Below are positions 55,296 to 64,000 of a stretch of DNA of 64,000 bases, piece after piece; position 1 is the stretch's first letter; each line of letters starts with the position of its first letter. The notes beneath the pieces are model-generated. The model made no database searches, had not been told where the DNA came from, and saw nothing but the letters and a program-made list of their open reading frames with translations. The stretch comes from Kingdonia uniflora. Taxonomy: Eukaryota > Streptophyta > Magnoliopsida > Ranunculales > Circaeasteraceae. The stretch is from contig JACGCM010001511.1 in assembly GCA_014058105.1 (NCBI GenBank), positions 620,001 through 684,000 on the forward strand. The letters run 5' to 3'. The position numbers and the translations under genes are program-made.

Positions 55296-58200
55296 TGAAA
55301 TGTCCCAAATTTTTAGGTTATATTTTTTTTAGTACTATTATTATTATTATTCCTTCACGTTAAGTTCCGCACGTATATTATGCATATATTCCACATATAC
55401 TCCTTCATCCATTATGCATCCATTTATTCCTTTTGGCAGGTCTTGTCCATTAGATTCTTTTTATGCAGTTTCAGTGATTATTTGAAGAAGGTGGCGTTGT
55501 GGCCTTGGGAACCCCTAGATGGGTTGGTGATGATGTTTAATTGTTGTGTTTGTGGTTTGGTGTGGTTCTGGTGAGCCGTTGGAATTGCTGATAGGTTTTC
55601 AGAGTTTTTTCGTGCAAAGATTCCTTTTCGGGGGTTTAGAAGTTTTGGTGGCCGTAAGGTGGTGGAGGTGGTGTTTATACCTCGGGAGACCTTTGTTGGG
55701 TTTGTTGTAGTGTTTGTTTGGTGGTGTTGGTAGTTTGGTGTGATTCCGGGGTATCCAGGGTTGGCCGTTGGGTTTTCTGGAATCTTCCTTTTTTGATCAG
55801 ACGAGTTCTGTTCGAACAGGATCCTGCCTGGAACAGTTAGATTTGTCCCTGAGTTGTTCAGTTTGATCAGGACCATCTCTATTCGAACAGGATTTTCCCT
55901 CTGTTCGAACAGGACCTTTTCTGTTCTAATAGAATTCTTCTGTAAATAGTGTTTTTTGCGCTGAACCATTTTATTCGAGCAAGATAGTTCCTGTTCGAAT
56001 AGCTTTTGTTTTATGTTCAAATAACTTAATTTATGTTAAAACAGATGCGTGTTTCAACGACCGAGTTGGGCTTTTCTTCGCAATCTCGGTCGTTGGTTTG
56101 CGTCGCGATGCGTGTGGGCTTTTAGGGTTTATATAACTCATTCACCTCAGATTTCATTTTTCTCTCTCTCAAATCCTCTCCTCCCTTGCTTGCCGATTTC
56201 TTTGCGGATTCCTCGCCGTGATCTTTGCCGTTTCTCTCGGTGTGGGTTTGCCGTTGTGATTGATTTTTTGAAGATTGGGTTTCGGTGGTGGTGGTGTTCG
56301 AATGGGTTTATCGCCGGTGTTGGGCGGTGATGCGTGATCGAACGTTTGCCGGTGGCGGTGATTGCTTGGGTTAGATTGTTGGTGATTGTTGGGTTGTTCT
56401 ATGATTCGGGTGGCATGTCCGCGAGATGCTGTCGCTGGAGCTTCGGGTTGCTTGCTAGAATTGATTTTACTGGAGCATTGCATTGGACTACAGACGAGTT
56501 TTATCTTCCCGAATAACTAGATTATTATCCTGATTTGTGAGTTATTGAAATGCCTAGTATAATATGTTATATCTGTGACTAGGTTAGTATGTAGGTTAAT
56601 TTCTTAGGACACTTTACTCATTATCCGGTTAGCATGCCTTTGATGAGAGTATTTAAGGGTTTGACATGCTAGTAAAACCCGCATCAATGTGAGTTTAGTT
56701 ACTAGATAGAATCCGTAGATTATGATTAGCCAGAGGAGGATATTCTCTGTCGTCATCGATGTGACAATGACTCCTGAGATTCCTCTTAGACTGATTTCAT
56801 TGAGGGTAGTTCTCTCAGATCTTTTCTTCGTTGAGGTTGAGAACAAAGACATTTCTCAGTATGTTGCGATGCCTCAGTGTCACTATATGTTTATATATAT
56901 ATATATATATATATAATATATTGAGAATGGTATTGTTGGTTAGTTATTAGGGTGCCCAGCTTGTTTCAGAGTACTAGTAACTCAGTTTGGCGATTAGTGG
57001 AATTGTATGGACGGCTGTGGTTTAGCTGCCATTTCTCTAAGATAGTGTAGTTCAGAGACTATAGTTCTCACCTTATAGTGTAGCACCTTGGTTAGTTTGG
57101 GTTGCTGGACTTGGTTCTAGGGTAGTCTTGGGGAGAAATAGCTTCAGTAAGACATGGTCTTCGATTCGGAGCTCATCTTCTTACCTGCTATTGTTTTGAT
57201 TAGTCTTAGGACTAGTCTAGGTGTACTCTGTGTTCTCGGGGCCTGGTCCTTGAGCACTGTCATCATGATTGGTGGTTGTTTGGAATACTGGATTCCATGT
57301 GGGTGTGTGGTATCTCCTGGACTGTTAGTTATTAGTGGTAAGAAGATGGCTTGTTCGTGGTGGTTGGTTGTGGATGTTGAACTTCTGATAGTTTTCCTTA
57401 GGACTGTTTGCTTATCGTGTGGTGACACTTATTGTCCTCATGATTCTTAGAGCTAATAGAGCTTACCCGTAAGCCTTCTTTCCCTGGGATGAGGTTTTTA
57501 GGGTTGTGTTCCCTTCTGTCATCTATGTGGTAGTGAGACAGTATGGCTCAGTGAGGTACGCGGTTGAGCCAGGTGGCTTATGAAGTTGTACGTCACTCGA
57601 GATGTTGGAATGCGGCTGAAACCTCCTGTTGAATCCGGTTCCTGTACATCCGTGTTATAGACTTATGTACATGATTAGGAGGATCGTGAGGCAGTTCTAT
57701 TATTGGGGATTGCTGACAACTTGTTGGACACTTGTAGGTCATCCCATGAGTACTAGTCTTTGTTGACAGCTAGAATACTGTTGTATTTTATTGGTAATCA
57801 TATTGCTTTGAGGATTCTTAGAGACTGATGTTGTTTAGATGTCGTGACGGCTAAGTTGCTGTTTCATCTGGGTCTAGATGGTACAACTGAGTTATTGGAG
57901 GGCATCTGTGTTAGCTTTGGTTGCCACGCTCTGAGGTAGGTGGTTATCCTGTGTGTACTGTCGGGTTGATGGCAGTTGTGTTTCAGTCTTTAGGATCCTG
58001 CTCACATCCACATTTAATATATTCTCCTTATCTTACTGCGATTGGATACATAAATAACTCTGCATCGGCTGACCCTCGAGAGGTTTAGGGATTCCTCAAT
58101 CTGGTTAAAGTAGAAGGTGGGTCCAGGATGGATACTATTATACCTAGTCACCCATTCGGGAGTGTGGGATGGTATGAGACAGTATTTACAATCCGGTACA

Positions 58201-59587
58201 GGGCATATCCTGGTGGTTGAAATGCCTCAGAATGTATATATAGTTCGGACGTTGGCTCCGTGGGATTTAATAAATTGATGTAATATCCTCATCGTCTGGT
58301 CGAGCTAGTGCAGTACATCGTACCCTTGTATCCAACAATATTCGGTAAGGTAAATCCTTCTTTAGCAGTTATCATCTCACTTTAGTCATTAGGGCTAACA
58401 CTTTGGGTTGACATCTCTAAAGCATCCTGCATCATCATCATCATCATCATCATCACATCATCATCTTCATCAAGCATATCATTGCATCTCTGCATACTTC
58501 CAATTCGTAGGTTCTTCTGATAGAAATTCCTAACCCTTTCTGCATTTTAGTTAATATAGAATCTTCTGCACTTGGGATAATCATAAGATTATCTCTTTTC
58601 ATCATATCATCATCATAACAAATTATTGCATTGGGATAAATATGGGATTATCCTAGTTTATCATACTCTTCTACTCTTATCTTAATTCCTCTTTTCCTAA
58701 TTGATTTGCGGCGCAATTAGATTCAGCTTCCTTCTGCATACTCCTCTCCCCTCTGTATCTATTCCTCCCTCTTCTGTATCTGGTAAATTTATTAAGTTAA
58801 TTAGTCTGGTTGGTTACTATGAGCTTTAGGCTGGCATTTGGTTGTGGGCGATCTCACTCAGCTTGTGATAGCTTTGGGTTTGTGCCTGGTTGGGGTTTGG
58901 GTAACCCTGGTAGATTATTGTGAGCCAAGGATGTTTACCCTCGTGTGTGATTATATTTCTAAGGTAGGTTAGTCACTTGTGGCGCTGAGGGCCACGGTAG
59001 TGATTAGAGTGTAGTTAGTAGTCCGTGGGACTGGAGTGTAGTCTTAGCACTCCTTTGCTCGTAATGTGTATGTATAATTATAGTATAGTTAAATATAATC
59101 ATTAGACTAGTTATGTACCTATTAGATACCTTTTAAGAATACTGTATAAATTTAGATATATATTGTGTATCGTTAGATATTATTATATCCATCTCATTGG
59201 TTAGTATAATCGTTTAGCTATTCCTGGGAGTTAGTGAGCTCGTTGTTTGTTCACTCTCGCATCCCCCTTTCATTGGCAGGTTGCTTTAGGTTTTAGTTGC
59301 TGCTTTGGTGATCTTTGGGGAGCTGAGCTGGAGGCTCAATCTCCAGTTATTGCAGTTGGGCTTGTTGCGTAGAGGTTTCTAGAATCTTACGTTTATATTC
59401 TATTATCTTAGTCTTCCGCTGTTTCTGCTTTCCTTATTGCTATGTTGTGATACTATTGTGAATGACTGGGCCAGTATTTATCTACGGCTCAGTTGTTCGT
59501 TGGGAAAATCTGTGGATTCCCCAACCTGTACAGCTTCAGATCTAGTAATTGGTCAAGCTACCGATTAGTGAATTTTGGGGCGTGACA
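55296..59587 (+). mobile_element. solo LTR 'D', 4.3 kb, Del/Tekay-like
   Basis: Starts TGAAATGTCCCAAATTTTTA and ends TTTTGGGGCGTGACA, the termini typical of Del/Tekay chromovirus LTRs. GCCAA occurs on both sides (55291-55295 and 59588-59592), a 5-bp TSD. No primer site, gag, pol or second LTR is inside, so it is a solo LTR left by recombination. It carries a TTCGAA array (55809-55998), a TATA box (TTTATATAA, 56128-56136), an (AT)n run at about 56891-56915 and an (ATC)n run at 58429-58470. ORFs within show no homology. Confidence 0.82.
55809..55998 (+). promoter_or_regulatory. TTCGAA palindrome array in solo LTR D
   Basis: Repeated sites such as CTGTTCGAACAGGA, CTATTCGAACAGGA and CTGTTCGAATAG lie at 20-50 bp spacing, with decayed copies between, about 130-320 bp upstream of the TATA box at 56128. 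Confidence 0.75.
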
Positions 59588-61443
59588 GCCAAGCTTTAGT
59601 TTTTCTAGCTTCGCTTCTAGGCTTTCCTTCTCCTGAACCAGCTTATCCTTTTCCTTGGAAAGTTCCTTCTCGATGTTTTTGTAGACAAGGTGCTGGTTTG
59701 CCAAAGCCTTGGTACCTATAAGATGAGGCTTCCCATCGATCATCAACTTCTTGATTTGTATGATAGTAATTATATGAGATCTCGAATATGGAAGTAACTT
59801 TGTTAATCAAAATAAGGCATGAAAGTTTCTCACCTTATTCATTGTTCGGTAACCTTTGATGAAGAAGGTCGACGAACTATCTGCTCCCACTAAGCAGCCA
59901 GCAAAATCTTCTTCCAAAGTAGTCGTCCTAGTCACATAGGACTCAGTGGTCCGCTGGGCCTCCTCCCCGAAATCTCCAAGATTTCTAACAGCCCTCGCCT
60001 CCAGCTTACTGGGAAAAATTTGCTTCCCAGTCCCAGCCTTTTGCTATGTTATAGTAGTAAATGTAGGGACACTGAAAGTCCCCGGTCAAGCCACTCTAGA
60101 CTTCTTCATTATCTCAATTAGAGCTTGTCGAATCAACCGCTTCGATGGTTGTGTAGGGGCAGGATGAGAGTTGGCAACTTTTTTTCTTTTATTCTTGCTG
60201 GAAGACCCACTCAACATGGCCTCTCTCTCTGTTGTAGCAGAGTTAGTAGTATACCCATTGAGCGTAGTATTCTCAAGGGGGAGACTTGACTCAGCGGCTC
60301 TCTTATTTCTGGTCAACATTTTCCCGCCCATAAGAGGGACTTCAACACCTTTCGTTCGAGATCTTTTTATACCAACATCTTTTAATAGCTCTTCTACACT
60401 CCCTTGATCTACAACTAGAGAGTCGACTCGCCCAAAGTAGTTAGTTCTCAGGTTATAATGTTTTTCTACCAACTTCGAGTTCCTATCCACTTCCTTTCCA
60501 GTTGCAACAACAAATAAATTTTATTAGTACTCCATCAAACAAAAATACTTCAAAAGAATAATTTACTCTTACATTAAATCAAACATATGCAAGAAAAACC
60601 TAGATGGAAACTCTTCCTCTTCAAAAACTCCCCTAGGATCTTTAGGGTCAAACTCATAGTTCCCTGAAACAAGTAAGCACTCGGCAAAGTATTGCCCCCC
60701 AGTCGACACCATCTCATAAAACAAAGGCCTCTTGAGGAACTTGGCTAAGTATTTATAACCTACTTTATGAGGATTCTACTTTAGTGTATAGTACACACAC
60801 AAATCATCCATAGAAATTACCTACTCCCCCATCTCTCGCAGTCGCTCATTTAATACTGTCACCACCCTAAAGAGGTCGTATACATTAGGATTGAACTGCC
60901 CGGGAGCAACATCATAGAAGTTTAAAAACTTGTTTTGGTCAGCTCAAAGGGTTAACTTCAACCCTTTTTTATTTGTTTTGGATGGACTAGAATGCCCTCC
61001 ATAGGGAACTCTTGTTTAGTGATCTCTCCAAGATACTCCTCCAGCCTATTGTCATCATAAATGCCATACTTTTGTTTAAAAACCAAGATTTCCATTCTCT
61101 CCTTGGCATTCCCATAACACTCCCCAAAAAAATCCATCTCCATCTCTTCCTCTCCTCCTTCTCCATCCCTACCGGTACATTCTTCCTGATCACTGAGCTG
61201 CGGCTCATGTTCCAAGTCTGTTTCTGTTCTTTCCTCATCAAAAACCTTGACAACTTCATTTTCCAACCTAACTCGATTCTCCTGAGCCATGTCCATACTT
61301 ATCTTCCCGACTCTGTAGTTCCTACCCAAATCCTGTACATAGATAGTCACATCAATTATTATTGGTTCTACATTGACAAGGTTTGCCAAAATTCCTTTTA
61401 CGCCAGCATCAGGATAATTAGCATTTTGAACTGGTTTAACCAT

Positions 61444-63004
61444 TTATTTTTAGCCTGAAATAGAATTCCTTTTTTAAGTTAGCAATATATCATATCTTAT
61501 ATAATTCATGCTCCTATCTATTAGTCTACATTCTATTGTTGAGTATTACTCTCTAACTACTCATTCTACGTGCTACTATCTAGTTCTCGACCAAAAGAAA
61601 AAATGATTTAAATAAGTTTTAAATTCTTTAACATTATCATATCCCTTCTCGATCCAAATCACAAATTCATTTTCATTAAGTCCTACCATCGATATTGTTT
61701 TTTTTTTATCTCGAGAAACTATATAATATATCTTGAAGATTTTAAATAAGATGCGAGAAGTTCTTGAAGACGATTCGTATGACGCCCAGACTCCCGCCAA
61801 AATGAGACCAAATCCCAACTTTTTAATTTTCCGTTCTCTCTGGCTCAAAATCAAGTAAAATATGACATTTATTTTGGTAGGGTATTTTTACCAAACTTAA
61901 TTTTCCATTAAACACCTATTTACTTGAAAAAACTACCAAAAAACCTACCTTAATACTTACGTTAACACGAAATCTACCTCTCTCCACCTCATTCCAAATC
62001 AAAGCCAAATCCCACATCCACTAAAACCCATTATCACCACTGATTCCTCCAATATCAACAAATATCGTATTTCCTCTCCAAATCACCGGAACGACAGAAA
62101 AACCCCAGAAATTGATTAATGCAAATTTCTCCCAATATACTCATTTTTACTTAAATTACATCTACAAACTAACTCATACAAATCTAAATTAAAATGAGTT
62201 TGTATAAAATCATCATTAGATGCAATAACAATCGAATCAAAATTTCCAAAAACATAAATACCAACCTTGTTGACAGGCAACTTGTAAGTCTCTCTCCTTT
62301 ACAAATTTTGCCCTCTTGATTAGCATAGAAATCTCCTTTGAACCAATGATGGAAGGGTTAACAATGGAAAAATACAAATAATCACCTTCAAAATTTCTTG
62401 GAGAAATGAAATGTGAATAGTCGGCACCCGAAGAACTATTTATAGGCCCCACGTGACGGTTTGATGTACCTCTTTGAGACTGTTCAGCTAGCTTTTTAAA
62501 ATGCTTGATACACATCTTCTCAAAGTCTAGGACCCTTTGTCTCCTAAAAGACAATAGGCTATTACATTGTTGTTCTAAACCATCTAAATATATCTTTACC
62601 TCCTCTATTTTCCTTATCTTCTCCACTACAATTCTTAAATGTACTAAAAGAGATTGTATATCAAATTTCTTATAACTTAATACATCACCTACTAGAATAC
62701 ACCTAACCATTATTCTTTGCAACCAATAAACCATATATTTCCTTTCATATCAACATCATACTTTCATGGGATAATTTTAACCACAATTCAGAATTTTAAA
62801 TTTCATACCATATTCGATAAGAGTACAATTCCTACTACGAACATCAAAAAGATTTAATCCCAAATCCTTTTATTCTCATCAAAATGATTACATAAATTGT
62901 TTTTCATTTGAAAACAGATACATGATTGCTCTACACTGCAGCCACAAGGTTTAGAATATTCTTCTCGACACAGCAACAAGTAATTATATCGAGATTGGGG
63001 AGCT
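61444..63004 (-). other. 3' region of element C with one unassigned open frame
   Basis: The frame 62734-62237 (minus) is 165 codons long: KFDIQSLLVHLRIVVEKIRK, FRRQRVLDFEKMCIKHFKKL, RGTSNRHVGPINSSSGADYS. It is helix-rich without a known motif and could be a 5' exon of the antisense ORF, captured host sequence or chance. The rest is AT-rich and ends at the polypurine tract. Confidence 0.4.
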
Positions 63005-63528
63005 TATAGTAGCATATTCCCCAGACTCAATAAGGATAAGCTAAATAGAGTTAAGTTGAGGATATCTTGTCATTTGATCCTCAGATTTGACAAGGAGAAG
63101 CTTGCAAGATCAAGTCGAAGGTGTCATGTCCATGTCTACAAATCTCAAACCTCTACAATAACTGCTGAGCTTGGTCAAATAGAGTCATTTCACATGATCT
63201 GCGAAGTATGCCCACTACCCATGAATCTAGGGGACCAATTATTTTGTAACTGTTTGCATCCATTATAAATATAGGCAGGGCATATGTTAACTGGGATTGA
63301 TTTTTACATACCATTCTTGAGTATACTTATTTAATATCTTTATAAACAGTAATAATCCAGAACATATTGGATTTATACCTAAAATCCTCCTCGAGGTTGT
63401 GGTTTTTCTCAGGTTTTATTGAGTTTTTACATAAAATTTAGTGTGTTCTAGCTTTATCTGCATGATCATCATAACCTCATAACCAAAAGTATTAGTAAAG
63501 TTTACTAACTAGAAAACTTGCCATTATA
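63005..63528 (+). repeat. 3' LTR of element C
   Basis: 524 bp, begins TATAGTAGC (originally TG) and ends ATTATA (originally CA). CCTGG follows at 63529. Confidence 0.9.
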
Positions 63529-63634
63529 CCTGGGTCAAACTGTAAATCGAGGACTAAGATTATTTTTTTGCTAAACAGTGAGACTTAAGTCTAATATCCA
63601 TATAAATATCAGGACTTAAGTTAAAATCACCCGT

Positions 63635-64000
63635 TGATAATTGAAGAACCTACTCATACATTATGTCACCTCCTTTTACCGCCAAAACATGAAAGTTTTA
63701 AAGAAGGGAAAGCATGCTCTCTCTCCATCAAACTTCATTTCATTAAGTTCTAGCCAAAATTACCCATATTACCTCAAACAAAGAAAATCATCACACAACC
63801 TTACCCGGTATCTCACCTTCACATTTAACAAGAGCTCCTTAATTTAGTGCATATGAACGTGTCGCACTACAGTACACAAACCAATCGATATATTCTTAGC
63901 AAGAGGACAAATAAGGAAAATTTGGTCAATGAATTCCCTTTTCTTTCACATAAAACATTAATAAACCAAGGTAACGAGCATAAGAGGTTATCAAGTAGAA
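63635..64000. other. right flank, nothing recognised
   Basis: AT-rich sequence after transposon E; no gene or repeat recognised up to the window edge. Confidence 0.4.

Larger units (their letters stand above)
54794..61443 (-). pseudogene. element C antisense ORF, split by solo LTR D
   Basis: Minus-strand pieces read in order: 61443-60958 (KGILANLVNVEPIIIDVTIY, an acidic stretch, ITKQEFPMEGILVHPKQIKK); 60957-60560 with stops ([39 protein letters not shown]); 60490-60086, basic and Ser-rich; 59746-59588, coiled-coil-like KELSKEKDKLVQEKESLEAK; then after D, 55295-54794 (VTEKRKEIEKIRFDLGKE; acidic end, TQEEDPTLDGGAGQF). The middle recalls the 'putative gypsy type transposon' (Transposase_28) proteins. 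Antisense ORFs after pol are known in Retand/Grande-type elements, function unclear. Stops and the 4.3-kb insertion make this copy defective. Confidence 0.68.
48502..63528 (+). mobile_element. Ty3/gypsy Tat/Retand-like element 'C'
   Basis: The 524-bp LTRs 48502-49025 and 63005-63528 are flanked by an exact CCTGG TSD (48497-48501 and 63529-63533). The primer site is ATTGACGTCGTCCGTGAG and the PPT is AGATTGGGGAGCT. Plus strand: gag, RT, RNase H, a second RNase H, integrase. Minus strand: a long ORF region between pol and the 3' LTR. The second RNase H and the antisense ORF are marks of the Tat lineage. Coding is broken by many stops, and solo LTR D interrupts the antisense ORF. Confidence 0.88.
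47794..63634. mobile_element. small DNA transposon 'E' (Mutator-like?), split by element C
   Basis: The outer pieces 47794-48501 and 63529-63634 carry inverted repeats of about 100 bp. The left one contains ACTTAAGTCCTGATGTTTAT and GGATATTAGACTTAA; the right one, reverse-complemented, has ACTTAAGTCCTGATATTTAT and GGATATTAGACTTAA. Candidate 9-bp TSDs are TGAGAATTG (47785-47793) and TGATAATTG (63635-63643), one mismatch. No transposase. Without C it is about 0.8 kb. Long inverted repeats and a 9-bp TSD suggest a Mutator-type non-autonomous element, though the outermost bases do not pair well. Confidence 0.55.

Noticed and set aside
55809..55998. TTCGAA arrays as classical heat-shock elements
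   Set aside because: Heat-shock elements need two bases between TTC and GAA (TTCnnGAA). Here the halves are directly joined, so the standard site is not present.
55809..55998. TTCGAA as an RNA polymerase III B box
   Set aside because: The core overlaps GGTTCGAnnCC, but flanks do not match, no A box is positioned upstream, and the sites are repeated palindromes in front of TATA boxes.
57144..57450. Overlapping ORFs of about 95 codons in solo LTR D
   Set aside because: Both strands are open by base composition. No start context, domain or homology; LTRs of this size often hold such frames.

Overview
The window is plant nuclear DNA, almost certainly from a eudicot with a repeat-rich genome. 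It is AT-rich, host genes are broken by introns, and nearly everything else is LTR retrotransposon, often one element inside another. Nothing in it is bacterial, viral or organellar. I could not fix the species.

The main gene is a receptor-like kinase on the minus strand (21556-41349). It belongs to the G-type (S-locus) lectin family. Eight exons join in frame with GT/AG junctions throughout, giving a complete 834-residue protein: signal peptide, B-lectin, S-locus glycoprotein and EGF-like region, PAN, transmembrane helix and RD kinase. Intron 1 is about 16 kb. It holds a 5'-truncated LINE (24400-25701), a small LTR element 'B' (25967-39540) whose 5' LTR is itself split by a degenerate Athila-like Ty3/gypsy element 'A' (26146-37837), and a remnant LTR near 39.7-40.1 kb. 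A Ty1/copia element 'H' (41364-46264) lies in the same orientation, with its 3' LTR ending 14 bp before the receptor ATG. The native promoter is therefore displaced to beyond 46.26 kb.

Left flank (1-21.3 kb): an LTR fragment; a pentatricopeptide-repeat pseudogene (minus strand, two nonsense codons, a Tourist-like MITE in its intron); a pseudogene copy of the same receptor-kinase family (5.0-5.9 kb, plus); an internally deleted Ty3/gypsy element 'I' (6246-9802); a poorly resolved 3-kb stretch; a truncated copia element 'F' (about 12.7-14.9 kb); a possible CACTA-type exon; and a heavily decayed copia element 'G' (about 17.15-21.26 kb).

Right flank (46.3-64 kb): the displaced promoter, then a small DNA transposon 'E' with inverted repeats of about 100 bp (47794-63634), split by a Tat/Retand-like Ty3/gypsy element 'C' (48502-63528). 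C has two RNase H regions and a long antisense ORF. That ORF is broken by 'D', a 4.3-kb solo LTR of Del/Tekay type (55296-59587).

Insertion boundaries were set from LTR ends, primer-binding sites, polypurine tracts and target-site duplications (TSDs) read directly: A GAAAC/AAAAC, B AATTA, C CCTGG, D GCCAA, H CTTGG, I TATGG/TGTGG, LINE 15 bp. The most unusual shared signal is an array of TTCGAA-centred palindromes in the U3 region, upstream of the TATA box, of several unrelated LTR families. All family names rest on motif recognition from memory; no database search was run.
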